Assembly: GCA_031285565.1 (NCBI GenBank)
Contig: JAITVY010000108.1
Span: 59,977-123,976 of the forward strand
Direction: 5' to 3'
Source of the DNA: Tannerella sp.
Lineage (GTDB): Bacteria; Bacteroidota; Bacteroidia; Bacteroidales; Tannerellaceae
Length of the DNA stretch: 64,000 nt
The position numbers were made by a program, and so were the translations under genes. The notes under the pieces are model-generated. The model made no database searches, was not told the origin of the DNA, and was given only the letters and a program-made list of their open reading frames with translations. Below are positions 44,438 to 54,614 of this stretch, piece by piece (positions within the stretch are counted from its first letter, which is position 1; every line of letters begins with the position of its first letter).

Positions 44438-45940
44438 ATGAAAGCATTACTTGATACGAATATTATCATTCACAGAGAAGCCTCAAAAGTAATGAATCAA
44501 GATATTGGTATATTGTACCGATGGCTGGAAAGAACTAAATATACGAAGTGTATTCATTCTATAACCGTTACCGAAATTGACAAAAACCCCAATAAACAGA
44601 CCGTCGAATTGTTTCATGTTAAACTGGCGAATTATGAGTTAATAGAGATACCTTCTCCGATGCAACCAAAAATAAAAACAGTATCAGATAAACTTGACAT
44701 TAATCCTAATGATATCAATGATACACTATTGCTAAATGAAGTTTATATTGGGCGTGTGGATATTCTAATCACAGAAGATAAGAAGATTCATAAGAAAGCA
44801 ATACAACTTGGAATTAGAGATAAAGTGTTTACGATAGACTCTTTTCTGGAAAAAACATTTGCAGAACATCCCGATTTAGTAAATTATAAAGTGCTAAATG
44901 TTCAGAAATTAAAATTCGGGAGGATTAATATCTCTGATGCTTTCTTTGATAGTTTGAAAGAGGATTATATCGGTTTTGACAAATGGTTTATCAAGAAATA
45001 CGATGATGAAGCATATATAACTATTAATTCAAATAATGGACTATTACTGTCTTTTTTATACCTGAAGGTGGAAGGGGAAGATGAAAACTATGCCAATATC
45101 ACGCCCCCATTCTCTTCAAAAAAACGACTGAAGATAGGTACATTTAAGGTTATTAATAATGGATTCCGTCTTGGGGAACGATTCATGAAAATAATTTTTG
45201 ACAATGCACTTAAAAACGACGTGGAAGAAATATATGTTACCATTTTTGACAAGAGAGAAGAGCAAAGGCGACTAATTGATTTGCTCGAACAATGGGGATT
45301 TAGCTATTGGGGCAAAAAGGAAGAAGAATTGGTTTATGTGCGAGATTTTACCCACAGAATTAACGACGAATACTTGAAACAATCGTATCCATTTATCTCA
45401 CGTAATAAGGATTGCTTTATTGTTCCGATTTATCCGGATTATCATACTGAACTGTTGCCGGACTCCATTCTCAATACAGAATCTCCAGAAGAATTTATTG
45501 AGGATTTTCCACATCGGAATGGAATTAATAAAGTCTATGTATCGCGAGCAATAGAGCCTCATCCAAAAAAAGGAGATACATTAATATTCTATCGTACAGG
45601 AGGATATTACAAAAGTGTAGTCTCTACGATTGGAGTAGTGCAGGAAGTTCGATACGATTTTAGTAATGAAGAAGACTTCCTTCTTTATTGCCGAAAGAGT
45701 AGTGTATTCCCAGAAGATCAACTTAGAGCAATATGGCGATATTCTAAAGTAAAGCCGTTTGCAATACGATTCTTGTATATTTATTCTTTCCCTCATAGAG
45801 CGAACATGAAAGAGTTAATTGATTTGCAGATACTAAGTGGGATAAATGATGCTCCTCGTGGGTTTAAATATATAACTAAAGAACAATTTAACAAAATATT
45901 AAAAGCAACAAAAAGTGATGAAAGTTTTATTGTCGATTAA
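44438..45940 (+). CDS. PIN - GNAT - PUA-like three-domain protein
   Basis: 500 residues. Residues 1-140 form a PIN nuclease domain with the acidic set in place: LLDTNIII (Asp6), TVTEIDK (Glu46), NDINDTLLL (Asp95) and ITEDKKI (Asp114). Residues about 150-300 resemble a GNAT acetyltransferase (KIGTFKVINNGFRLGERFMK, then IDLLEQWGFSYWGKK), with a weak version of the usual acetyl-CoA loop. Residues about 365-450 look like a PUA-fold EVE/ASCH-type domain (KKGDTLIFYR, TIGVVQEVRYDF). PIN and PUA-like domains both point to RNA. It is followed by an ASCH gene that overlaps its end, so the two form one unit. A toxin or defence role is inferred. Confidence 0.8.
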   Translation: MKALLDTNIIIHREASKVMNQDIGILYRWLERTKYTKCIHSITVTEIDKNPNKQTVELFHVKLANYELIEIPSPMQPKIKTVSDKLDINPNDINDTLLLNEVYIGRVDILITEDKKIHKKAIQLGIRDKVFTIDSFLEKTFAEHPDLVNYKVLNVQKLKFGRINISDAFFDSLKEDYIGFDKWFIKKYDDEAYITINSNNGLLLSFLYLKVEGEDENYANITPPFSSKKRLKIGTFKVINNGFRLGERFMKIIFDNALKNDVEEIYVTIFDKREEQRRLIDLLEQWGFSYWGKKEEELVYVRDFTHRINDEYLKQSYPFISRNKDCFIVPIYPDYHTELLPDSILNTESPEEFIEDFPHRNGINKVYVSRAIEPHPKKGDTLIFYRTGGYYKSVVSTIGVVQEVRYDFSNEEDFLLYCRKSSVFPEDQLRAIWRYSKVKPFAIRFLYIYSFPHRANMKELIDLQILSGINDAPRGFKYITKEQFNKILKATKSDESFIVD

Positions 45941-46292
45941 GCCAGAATTTGCTTTTAAAATATTTGACGGAAGCAAAAAATTTGAGTTTCGTAAGAATAT
46001 TTTCAAGCGTAAGGATATTAGAAATGTAATTGTTTATGCCTCATCTCCTGTTCAACGGGTAATTGGAGAATTTGAGATTAAAGACATTTTACATGATGAT
46101 ACAGAAAAAGTATGGGATATGACTAAATTGGCTTCTGGAATAACGAAACAGTTCTACGATGAGTATTTCGCAGATAGGGAAAAAGCTTTTGCAATTCAAA
46201 TTGGAACAATCAAAAAATACAGCTCTCCTAAATCGCTTTCAGATTATCAATTAAATTTTGCTCCTCAATCTTTTGTTTATGTCGAGCTTTAA
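45918..46292 (+). CDS. ASCH-domain protein
   Basis: 124 residues from the ATG at 45918 (a GTG codon lies just before it). The ASCH fold covers almost all of it: LLSIKPEFAFKIFDGSKKFE at the start, then VIVYASSPVQRVIGEFEIKD. ASCH is a PUA-like, RNA-binding or RNA-modifying domain found in transcription and toxin-antitoxin settings. The start lies within the 3' end of the PIN-GNAT gene (23-bp overlap), so the two are probably translated together. Confidence 0.85.
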   Translation: MKVLLSIKPEFAFKIFDGSKKFEFRKNIFKRKDIRNVIVYASSPVQRVIGEFEIKDILHDDTEKVWDMTKLASGITKQFYDEYFADREKAFAIQIGTIKKYSSPKSLSDYQLNFAPQSFVYVEL

Positions 46293-46768
46293 GAGATAAT
46301 TTATAAATCTATTAGAAAAAACAGGATTCGCTATAGATGAAATATTCAGACTGGAACCGGTGTGGTTTAAGCATACAATCCTATCAACTGGAGGAAAGAT
46401 AGAGAAGAGAAACTCAAATATCCACGTATTCCTAAAGAGAAGAAAGCGATTAAAAACATAACGATAAGGGAAAATCAGACAGGAATCTCATATAAATCTC
46501 TATCTGCTGATTATCTAATTGACACAAAAGTGATCATAATCAAAGAGCCCTTTGTACGTAAACTTTATCAGATACGTAATCTGATAGAGTTGTTGAACTT
46601 GATCATAGAATTAGAACAATAAAAAAAACAACCAGAAAAGAACTTCCCATCACCTATGATAAAACGTACAATTAGAATTTATCTCTATAGAAAATATCAG
46701 GAAGATAGATTGTATTCTCAGCAAAAAACGATAATTTTACATCATGTTTTAATAGGAGGCTCAATACA
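46293..46768. other. Intergenic, 476 bp, with gene debris
   Basis: Holds the MIT_C-like remnant and about 140 bp of AT-rich sequence before the RSH gene. No intact gene. Confidence 0.5.
46371..46622 (+). pseudogene. Remnant of a gene with an MIT_C-like (phospholipase D-fold) domain
   Basis: An open frame of 83 codons without a start codon. The part from about 46458 reads ITIRENQTGISYKSLSADYL, then VIIIKEPFVRKLYQIRNLIE, which closely follows the conserved pattern of the C-terminal domain of MITD1-type proteins and their bacterial relatives. A second frame upstream (46308-46460, LLEKTGFAIDEIFRL) may be the rest of the gene, broken by a frameshift. Bacterial members of this family tend to lie in conflict or defence loci, as recalled from the family. 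Function is lost here. Confidence 0.5.
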
Positions 46769-48988
46769 ATGAACAATACCACTCCGTTTTTTACACCGGA
46801 AGAAAAAAAAGAATTTTTCGCTGCTTATCATTCTCTCTTGTCAGGGCTATCTTCCTGCCTGGAGAAAGATGATATTCCGAAAATGAAGTCATTGATGAAG
46901 CGGATTGTTGCAATGGAATGCTACGGACGTGATAATAACGGAATCAACGGTTTACTCAGGAATATTCAGACTGCATTAATTGCTACTTCGGACATCGGGT
47001 TAAAACGTACTCCCATTATTGCTCTAATATTGTACCGTCCGGTATTTAAAAAAGTGATTACACTTGAAGAGGTCGAAAAGACATTCAATGCCGATGTATC
47101 CCTGATGATCAAGCGCTTGCTAAAAACATCAGATCTATATGCACGTAATACAGCTGTTAATTCGGAAAACTTCCATCATTTGCTGTTCTCATTTGCCGAA
47201 GACGTACGTGTAATCCTGATTATGATTGCCGACCGTCTTTGTATGATGCGACTGGGAAAGCAAATCAAAGATAATAAAGACCGCATACGGCTGGCAACGG
47301 AGGTATCGTATCTATACGCCCCACTGGCACACCGGTTAGGACTAAACAAGGTAAAAGGCGAACTTGAAGACTTATCCCTTAAATATCTTGACCCGGATCA
47401 ATTTCAATATATTAAGACAAAACTGAATGCAACAAAAGATGCACGCGAAGCGTACATTGCAGAATTTATTGAACCCGTTAAACAAAAACTTGAAGAGGCA
47501 GGACTGAATTTCGATATCAAAGGACGAACCAAATCCATTTATTCGATTAATAATAAACTGAAAAAACAAGATATCCCGTTTGAAGGTATTTATGACTTGT
47601 TTGCCATCCGTGTGATTGTGGATACACCTTTGGAAAAGGAGCGTTCGGATTGCTGGCAGGCATATTCAATCATTACGGATATGTATCAACCCAATCCGAA
47701 CCGGATGAAGGACTGGATATCTGTTCCGAAGAAAAACGGATATGAAAGTCTGCATATAACCGTATTAGGGCCGCAAAAACGCTGGGTTGAAGTACAAATA
47801 CGCACAAAGCGTATGGACGAAATTGCAGAGCGCGGATTAGCAGCACACTGGAAATACAAAGGAGTAAAAGAAGAGCGCGGACTCGACGAGTTCATGAATG
47901 ATGTGCGTGCTATGCTCGAAACGCAAAGCTCCAATCCGATGGATATGATGAAAGAATTCCGGATGGATCTTTATCAGGACGAAATCTATGTATTTACACC
48001 CAATGGCGATTTAATTAAACTAGCCAAAGGTGCAACCATACTTGATTTTGCTTTTGCTATTCATACAAAAATAGGAAGTCAATGTATGCTGGGCAAAGTC
48101 AACGGGAAAAATGTACCGATCCGGCATAAACTGAATAACGGAGATACCGTTGAAGTAGTCACTTCACCTACACAAAAGCCGAAGCAGGATTGGTTGTCGT
48201 TTGTGGTTACCTCAAAAGCACGCTCCAAAATCAAACAAATGCTTCGGGAAGAATCGGCCAAAACTTCCGATTATGCCAAAGAACTTTTGCAACGCCGGTT
48301 TAAAAACCGGAAGATCGATGTGGAAGAGGCTGTTATGATGCGCTATATAAAGAAAAAAGGATTTAAAACCGTAACAGATTTTTATATCGAAATTGCAGAA
48401 GAACGGCTGGATGTCAACAATGTCATTGATGAATACCTGGAGCTTGAACGGAAAGAAAAAGACGTTACCGAACATATAGAAACACGAAGCGCCGAAACTT
48501 TTGTTCCGCAAACAAATACCGAATCGCAGACCCTGAGTCAGGATGTGCTGGTGATAGACAAAAACCTGACCGGGATCGAATACAAACTTGCCAAATGCTG
48601 TAATCCGATTTATGGAGACGAAGTTTTCGGGTTTGTATCAAGCCAGGGAATTAAAATTCACCGCATGAATTGTCCGAATGCACAGGAGCTATTCACCCGT
48701 TTCGGCTACCGGATTATTCAGGCACAATGGAGCGGAAAAGGCGATAGCGGATATAGTGTTACATTGCGCGTGATCGGTCATGACGATATTGGAATCGTCA
48801 CAAATATTACTTCCGTAATCAGTAAAGAAAATAATATCTCTTTGCGTTCGCTCAATATTGATTCGGTAGACGGATTGTTTCAGGGAAATTTTACCGTAAT
48901 GGTAAAAGATACCAGTGCATTGAATTCACTCACAAAACGTATCCAAACCGTGAAAGGAGTAAAAAAAGTAATGCGGTTGAATAAGTAA
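46769..48988 (+). CDS. RelA/SpoT-family (p)ppGpp synthetase with a degenerate hydrolase domain
   Basis: 739 residues. The N-terminal HD region lacks the histidine-aspartate pair: where active enzymes read a HD motif this one has ALILYRPVFKK, and ADRLCMMRLG replaces the usual ADRLHNMR. The synthetase domain (about 230-370) is intact, with GRTKSIYSINNKLKK and YESLHITVLGP. TGS (EIYVFTPNGDLIKLAKGAT), helical and C-terminal ACT domains follow. It is therefore predicted to make (p)ppGpp but not degrade it. Its stop codon is directly followed by the stop of the convergent cca gene. Confidence 0.93.
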   Translation: MNNTTPFFTPEEKKEFFAAYHSLLSGLSSCLEKDDIPKMKSLMKRIVAMECYGRDNNGINGLLRNIQTALIATSDIGLKRTPIIALILYRPVFKKVITLEEVEKTFNADVSLMIKRLLKTSDLYARNTAVNSENFHHLLFSFAEDVRVILIMIADRLCMMRLGKQIKDNKDRIRLATEVSYLYAPLAHRLGLNKVKGELEDLSLKYLDPDQFQYIKTKLNATKDAREAYIAEFIEPVKQKLEEAGLNFDIKGRTKSIYSINNKLKKQDIPFEGIYDLFAIRVIVDTPLEKERSDCWQAYSIITDMYQPNPNRMKDWISVPKKNGYESLHITVLGPQKRWVEVQIRTKRMDEIAERGLAAHWKYKGVKEERGLDEFMNDVRAMLETQSSNPMDMMKEFRMDLYQDEIYVFTPNGDLIKLAKGATILDFAFAIHTKIGSQCMLGKVNGKNVPIRHKLNNGDTVEVVTSPTQKPKQDWLSFVVTSKARSKIKQMLREESAKTSDYAKELLQRRFKNRKIDVEEAVMMRYIKKKGFKTVTDFYIEIAEERLDVNNVIDEYLELERKEKDVTEHIETRSAETFVPQTNTESQTLSQDVLVIDKNLTGIEYKLAKCCNPIYGDEVFGFVSSQGIKIHRMNCPNAQELFTRFGYRIIQAQWSGKGDSGYSVTLRVIGHDDIGIVTNITSVISKENNISLRSLNIDSVDGLFQGNFTVMVKDTSALNSLTKRIQTVKGVKKVMRLNK

Positions 48989-50416
48989 TTATACCTTCTT
49001 CAACCCCATTTGTTCCGCTTTCTTATTCATAAAATCAACAGCGGCTTCATATTCGTTAGGAATCACACCATCCAGAATCGCATTTTTTATTGCTTCTTTC
49101 AGAGTCCCTACAGGTTGAGAAGGCGGTAATCCGAAAGTCTGCATGATTTCTTCGCCCGAAACCGGAGGTTGAAAATTACGTACACGGTCTTTCTCTTCTA
49201 TCTGCACTAACTTCTCACGTACAAGCTGAAAATTTTTCAGAAACCGGCGTACTTTATCCGGATTCTTACTTGTAATGTCAGCTTCACAAAGTTTCATTAA
49301 ATCATCGATATCATCGCCGGCATCAAAGAGCAACCGCCGGACTGCCGAATCAGTAACTTCCTCATCGACCAATGCAATCGGACGCATATGCAAATCAACC
49401 ATCTTTTGGACATACTTCATTTTCTCATTCATCGGCAGTTTCATCCGCCTGAAAATATTCGGGATCATTTTCATACCAACGAAATTGTGATTATGAAAAG
49501 TCCATCCCAACCGGTTGTCGAAACGTTTGGTTGCAGGCTTTGCAATATCATGAAAAATAGCGCTCCAACGAAGCCACAGATTATCAGTAGTTTTACTCAA
49601 CCGATCCAGTACCATTAACGTATGTGCAAAATTCTCCTTATGTCCGATACCTTCTTTAGTCTCCACTCCTTTCAAAGCAACCAATTCCGGAAAGATAATT
49701 TCCAATAAACCACATTTATCAAGCAATTCAAAACCTACGGATGGTTTCGGAGACATAACGATCTTATTTAACTCATCTATAATACGTTCTTGTGAAATAA
49801 TTTCAATCCGTTGCTTATTACGGATAATCGCATCAAATGTATCCGGGTCAATAAAAAAACCGAGTTGAGAGGCAAACCGTACTGCCCGTAGCATACGGAG
49901 CGGATCATCACTAAATGTTATATCCGGATCCAGGGGAGTTACGATACGCAGATTTTCCAAATCGCTTAATCCATCAAACGGATCAACTAATTCGCCGTAT
50001 CGGTCCTGATTGATACATAAAGCCAATGCATTAATCGTAAAATCACGCCGCTGCTGATCATCTTCCAATGTGCCGTCTTCAACAATCGGTTTCCGGCTGT
50101 TACGGTTATAAGATTCCTTGCGCGCACCTACAAATTCCAGTTCAAGGCCATGCCATTTGACCTGCGCAGTACCAAAATTCTTAAATACACTCAGGTTTGC
50201 TTTTTTACCAAGTTTTGCAGCTACATGCTGTGCCAATTCAATTCCACTGCCAACCGTTACTACATCAATGTCTTTAGAGGGACGATGCAGAAAAATATCA
50301 CGCACAAATCCTCCGATAACATAACTCTCCTGCCCCAACTCATCAGCGGCCCCGGAAATAAGATGAAATATCGGCTGTGATAAATGTTTATCTATATCTT
50401 CTTCGGTATAGTACAT
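48989..50416 (-). CDS. cca: CCA-adding tRNA nucleotidyltransferase / poly(A) polymerase family, with HD domain
   Basis: 475 residues. The nucleotidyltransferase head is seen at about 30-75 ([20 protein letters not shown] with the DxD pair) and [11 protein letters not shown] at about 130. RNA-binding helices follow, then an HD domain ([16 protein letters not shown]) at about 280-345. The family adds or repairs the CCA end of tRNA. The HD type often also has phosphatase or phosphodiesterase activity. Complete, normal length. Confidence 0.93.
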   Translation of the reverse strand: MYYTEEDIDKHLSQPIFHLISGAADELGQESYVIGGFVRDIFLHRPSKDIDVVTVGSGIELAQHVAAKLGKKANLSVFKNFGTAQVKWHGLELEFVGARKESYNRNSRKPIVEDGTLEDDQQRRDFTINALALCINQDRYGELVDPFDGLSDLENLRIVTPLDPDITFSDDPLRMLRAVRFASQLGFFIDPDTFDAIIRNKQRIEIISQERIIDELNKIVMSPKPSVGFELLDKCGLLEIIFPELVALKGVETKEGIGHKENFAHTLMVLDRLSKTTDNLWLRWSAIFHDIAKPATKRFDNRLGWTFHNHNFVGMKMIPNIFRRMKLPMNEKMKYVQKMVDLHMRPIALVDEEVTDSAVRRLLFDAGDDIDDLMKLCEADITSKNPDKVRRFLKNFQLVREKLVQIEEKDRVRNFQPPVSGEEIMQTFGLPPSQPVGTLKEAIKNAILDGVIPNEYEAAVDFMNKKAEQMGLKKV

Positions 50417-50602
50417 CTAAACTTTGTTTTTACGGGCACAAAGATACGAGATAAATCTGATTTAAGGATATTGGGATTCAGCAGAAGAACAGTCCGGCAT
50501 ATCCGGACCTATCTGTTTTTTATATTCAAACCGCAGATTAACACTAATTATCACAGATTATCTAATCAGTTGAAAATTGAATGACTCATAATTATTTTCC
50601 CT

Positions 50603-50633
50603 TTGGAATGGCAAAAGATTTTTTGTTTCTTTG
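50603..50633 (+). promoter_or_regulatory. Candidate promoter of lptB
   Basis: TTG at 50603-50605, a 20-bp spacer and TTTCTTTG at 50626-50633. The -7 box differs from consensus at one of the key bases. Confidence 0.4.
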
Positions 50634-50651
50634 TATCGTAATAAGACTAAA

Positions 50652-51404
50652 ATGACTGATAAACAACAAATGGTCCTTCGTACAGAAGATCTGGTAAAGA
50701 AATACCGGACACGAACTGTTGTAAATCATGTTTCCATTAATGTGAAACAAGGAGAAATTGTAGGTTTACTGGGTCCTAACGGAGCTGGAAAAACAACTAC
50801 ATTTTATATGACAGTGGGTTTGGTTACCCCAAACGAAGGCAAAATTTTCCTGGACGATATAGAAATCACCGACTTTCCTGTGTACAAAAGAGCGCGGAAA
50901 GGCATAGGCTACTTAGCACAAGAAGCCTCTATTTTCCGGAAAATGACGGTCGAAGATAATATTCGTTCAGTATTGGAAATGACAGACAAACCGGAAGATT
51001 ATCAGAAAGAAAAATTAGAAAATCTAATTTCGGAGTTCGGTTTGGAAAAAGTACGGAAAAACTTAGGAGACCGTTTATCCGGAGGCGAACGCCGACGTGC
51101 TGAAATAGCCCGTTGTCTGGCCATCGACCCGAAATTTATCATGTTGGATGAGCCATTTGCCGGAGTCGACCCCATTGCCGTACAAGACATTCAAGCTATT
51201 GTTGCTCAACTGAAACACAAAAACATTGGTATCCTGATTACAGACCACAACGTGCATGAAACATTAAGCATTACAGATCGCGCTTATTTATTGTTTGAGG
51301 GAAAAGTCTTATTTCAGGGAACTGCTGAAGAACTGGCAGCCAATGAAATTGTACGTGAAAAATATCTTGGACGAGATTTCGAGTTGCGGAAAAAAGTATT
51401 TTAG
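50652..51404 (+). CDS. lptB: LPS export ABC transporter ATP-binding protein LptB
   Basis: 250 residues from the ATG at 50652; the frame is open to 50631, but that start lies in the promoter. Walker [10 protein letters not shown], signature [16 protein letters not shown], Walker [13 protein letters not shown] and the H-loop [10 protein letters not shown] are complete. LptB powers lipopolysaccharide transfer from the inner membrane. Its closest relatives share [18 protein letters not shown]. The last 4 bp overlap the convergent CPBP gene. Confidence 0.95.
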   Translation: MTDKQQMVLRTEDLVKKYRTRTVVNHVSINVKQGEIVGLLGPNGAGKTTTFYMTVGLVTPNEGKIFLDDIEITDFPVYKRARKGIGYLAQEASIFRKMTVEDNIRSVLEMTDKPEDYQKEKLENLISEFGLEKVRKNLGDRLSGGERRRAEIARCLAIDPKFIMLDEPFAGVDPIAVQDIQAIVAQLKHKNIGILITDHNVHETLSITDRAYLLFEGKVLFQGTAEELAANEIVREKYLGRDFELRKKVF

Positions 51405-52327
51405 TCCTCCGGTTGTTGCAATGCTTTTTCTTGCCGGTTGATTATTTGCCGTATCATCCTTACACAGAAAAAGAAGACAACCAAACATACAACTGCGACT
51501 ACAGAAAACCAGGTTAAATCTTCAGTCGGCACTGTTTCTGCAAAAAAAACATTATCCTTTAAGGCACTATCCGACATGCCGATAACCGCCATTGCATTAT
51601 TCAGGAAATGGGCAAAAACAGGTATCCAGATATTTTTTGTCCAATACAACAGATATCCCAAATAAGCTCCAAGTATCACTCTCGGAATAAAACCATAAAA
51701 CTGGAAATGAAAAAGACTGAATACAATGGCTACAGTCCATATAACTACATGATGGTTGTGGATGCTTTTGCGCAAAATGCTGAATAATGCCCCCCTAAAG
51801 AAAAACTCTTCAGTAATACCTGCTGCAATTGCTACCACCATCAGGTTTGCCAATAAAGCCAAAATCCCTTTTTGTGAAAGCATCTTTTGGGTTAGTTCTG
51901 TTGCCATTTCCTCTGTCGACTTCATCCACTCTTCCAGAGGCGACATCCATTCCGGAAACGTTATTAATGAATTAAAATATCCTGTTATGGAGACTGTCGG
52001 TGAAATCAGGAACATAGACAGTGCTACAAGTAATAACAGCCGGATATCAACATGAAATGATTTTATATAGAGAAATTGCTCTGGTTGCTCGCTACAAAGC
52101 CATGCTGTGCTAATAGCCGGAAACAGAAATATACAAACAGCAGAAATAAATTGTGTTAGTAGTAAAGCAGAAACCGGTTGTTCCATCATCGGCATAGTTA
52201 ATGGTGAACCCAAAAGCTGAAAGAGGATTATCGTTAAAACCGATGCTATAAGATATCCGATTAATAAGGCAGTAAATAAAACACCTAATTGAAAAAAAAC
52301 AGAACGATGCGCAAAAATACCTTTCAT
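51401..52327 (-). CDS. CPBP-family intramembrane metalloprotease
   Basis: 308 residues, about eight hydrophobic segments. The ABI/CAAX motifs are present: [17 protein letters not shown] and HFLNN. These hold the glutamates, histidines and asparagine of the metal site. The family cleaves within or near the membrane; the substrate is unknown. It overlaps the lptB end by 4 bp in convergent orientation. Confidence 0.92.
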   Translation of the reverse strand: MKGIFAHRSVFFQLGVLFTALLIGYLIASVLTIILFQLLGSPLTMPMMEQPVSALLLTQFISAVCIFLFPAISTAWLCSEQPEQFLYIKSFHVDIRLLLLVALSMFLISPTVSITGYFNSLITFPEWMSPLEEWMKSTEEMATELTQKMLSQKGILALLANLMVVAIAAGITEEFFFRGALFSILRKSIHNHHVVIWTVAIVFSLFHFQFYGFIPRVILGAYLGYLLYWTKNIWIPVFAHFLNNAMAVIGMSDSALKDNVFFAETVPTEDLTWFSVVAVVCLVVFFFCVRMIRQIINRQEKALQQPED

Positions 52328-52532
52328 AACAAATTATTTTTTTGTTGTACACTTCGCAAAAGAAAAAATCTGCCTAAAAATAGTTCTAAAAAAATTAATG
52401 AGCAAAATTAAGATAAAAACCGACCAAATAATGCATACATTACCCTGGGAGATCTTTTTCATACTGAAATTCCAGCCATATTATAGGATTTTTACTAAAA
52501 AAACATACCTTTACAATAAAATATTCATTAGA

Positions 52533-53213
52533 ATGACGCAGAATCCAAAATTTGATACAACATTCTTCGAACGTTACGCTAAAATATCATTGACTGAACT
52601 GGTAGATAACCGGTTTTGCCTGTTACAAAACCGTGATCGCCCTGATTTGCAAGATGATCAGAACAGTGTAGGAATCGAAGTAACGCGTGCGATTCGTGAA
52701 TGTAAAGAAGTAGCCCATGCCCTGATCAATAAAATAGCGGGTAGGCCAATAATGGATGTTTCGGACGAAGATTGGATGGATATGACTACTTATGGTTACG
52801 GATACGGGCTCAGTGACAATATTGTCGGTAAAATAGAATACGATTACTGGGCCACAGCTATGCCGATGAAACGCATCCTTGATAATAAAATACATAAAGT
52901 GACGGATGGCTTTTATGGAAATTTTAAGACTTTCGGACTTTATATTTTTTCAAAAGAAAACCTCGATAATGATAAAGTGCAACAAACCATCCGGTATGCA
53001 ATGGATTTGCAAAAAAATAAAAAGACAAAATACACTTCAATGTATATATCCCAAATTCATGAAATGTTTGTTTGCGATCTCAACAACGCATCTTTCGAAC
53101 CAATTGAAATCAGTAAATCCCTAAGCCGGAAATTTTATAAAGAAGCTGTCAAAGGGGAGCCGGTCCCAACAAACCTCCCCAAAGGGGATTTTCAGGAGAA
53201 AGTAGAAAGGTGA
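52533..53213 (+). CDS. Hypothetical protein, possibly nuclease-like
   Basis: 226 residues from the ATG at 52533. A longer frame to 52398 is open, but a TACCTTTA promoter-like box lies inside it at about 52506-52513. No family was recognised. The stretch DRPDLQDDQNSVGIEVTRAI has the spacing of a PD-(D/E)xK nuclease core (PD, then xIEVT), but no third catalytic lysine is clear, so this is weak. The C-terminal half (KYTSMYISQIHEMFVCDLN) is mixed alpha/beta. It is a single gene between the CPBP protease and the HAD-hotdog gene. Confidence 0.7.
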   Translation: MTQNPKFDTTFFERYAKISLTELVDNRFCLLQNRDRPDLQDDQNSVGIEVTRAIRECKEVAHALINKIAGRPIMDVSDEDWMDMTTYGYGYGLSDNIVGKIEYDYWATAMPMKRILDNKIHKVTDGFYGNFKTFGLYIFSKENLDNDKVQQTIRYAMDLQKNKKTKYTSMYISQIHEMFVCDLNNASFEPIEISKSLSRKFYKEAVKGEPVPTNLPKGDFQEKVER

Positions 53214-53351
53214 AAATTAAATGGACAATTGACAGTTGATAATTAACAATTGAAGAAATCAGCGGTTAAACAAATCATTCTACTAACTACTTACTACAAA
53301 CTACTATCTACTTTATTTATGACTATTAATTAACTAAACAAAAAAGACAAG

Positions 53352-54584
53352 ATGGAATATAAATTATTAATACTTGATATAGACGGGACGCTGCTCAACG
53401 AAGAAAAGCAGATCACTCCCCATACAAAAGCGATCTTATTAAAGATGCAACAACTGGGTGTAAAAATAGTCTTAGCTTCCGGCCGTCCGACATATGGTGT
53501 TCTTCCCATTGCAAAAGAACTGGAATTAGATAAACACGGCGGATATATCCTTTCATATAACGGTGGACAAATTTTTGATTTATCAACCAATGAGCTTTTA
53601 TTTGAAAAGCGGGTTGATCCTTCCATGCTTCCCTATATAGAGCGAAAAGCCAAAAAGAATAATTTCCCCATTTTTACATATCATGAAGATACCATTCTGA
53701 CTAATGATATCTATAACAAATGGATTCGCAAGGAAGCATCCTTAAACAACATGAAGCTTAAAGAAGTACCCAATTTTGCCGAGTCCATCGATTTCCATCC
53801 GTGCAAATGCATGCTCGTAAGCGACGATGAAGAGGCGCTTGTCGGACTGGAAAATCACTGGAAAAAACGTTTAGCCGGGACATTAGATGTATTCCGTTCA
53901 GAACCTTATTTCCTGGAAATTGTTCCCGAGCTAATAGATAAAGCAAATACGGTAAGTGTATTATTAGGAAAACTAAACATAAGCCCTGAAAATATCATTG
54001 CAATCGGCGATGGAGTTTGTGATGTAACCATGATTCAACTGGCAGGCTTGGGGGTTGCTATGGGAAATGCACAGGAGTCGGTTAAATTATGTGCCGATTA
54101 TATCACCCTCAGCAATGAAGAAGACGGTGTAGCCCAAGTTGTGGAAAAATACATCCTTTCGGCTATCCGTCCCACAGAAGTACCGCTGGATCAAATAAAT
54201 GCAAGCAGCAAGCATGGATTAGTAGGTCATTTAGGAATTCAATTTACCTATGTCTCCGAAAATCGTATCGAAGCAACGATGCCGGTTGATCTGCGAACCC
54301 GTCAGCCTTTTGGCATTCTACATGGCGGAGCCACCCTGGCATTAGCCGAAACAGTAGCAGGATTAGGATCTATGATTATTTGTAAACCGGATGAGAAAAT
54401 GGTCGGAATGCAGGTTAGCGGCAATCATGTTTCATCGGCACACGAAGGAGATACGGTTCGTGCCGTAGGAACACTGATCCATAGAGGGTATTCATCACAC
54501 GTATGGAACGTGGATATATTTACTTCAACTGATAAATTAGTATCTTCTATCCGTGTTTTGAATAGTGTTATGCGTAAACGATAA
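53352..54584 (+). CDS. HAD phosphatase fused to a hotdog thioesterase
   Basis: 410 residues. The HAD part (about 1-272, Cof type) shows LLILDIDGTLLNEE (nucleophile Asp8 and Asp10), VLASGRPTYG and IAIGDGVCDVTM. From about 280 to 410 is a PaaI-like hotdog thioesterase (FGILHGGATLALAETVAGLG, with the HGG site). Both active sites look complete. The fusion is found in Bacteroidota, where the hotdog part has been linked to DHNA-CoA hydrolysis in menaquinone synthesis; this is from family knowledge and not shown here. Confidence 0.9.
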   Translation: MEYKLLILDIDGTLLNEEKQITPHTKAILLKMQQLGVKIVLASGRPTYGVLPIAKELELDKHGGYILSYNGGQIFDLSTNELLFEKRVDPSMLPYIERKAKKNNFPIFTYHEDTILTNDIYNKWIRKEASLNNMKLKEVPNFAESIDFHPCKCMLVSDDEEALVGLENHWKKRLAGTLDVFRSEPYFLEIVPELIDKANTVSVLLGKLNISPENIIAIGDGVCDVTMIQLAGLGVAMGNAQESVKLCADYITLSNEEDGVAQVVEKYILSAIRPTEVPLDQINASSKHGLVGHLGIQFTYVSENRIEATMPVDLRTRQPFGILHGGATLALAETVAGLGSMIICKPDEKMVGMQVSGNHVSSAHEGDTVRAVGTLIHRGYSSHVWNVDIFTSTDKLVSSIRVLNSVMRKR

Positions 54585-54614
54585 TAAGGGTCTTATCTAA
54601 AAACAGGATAAACA

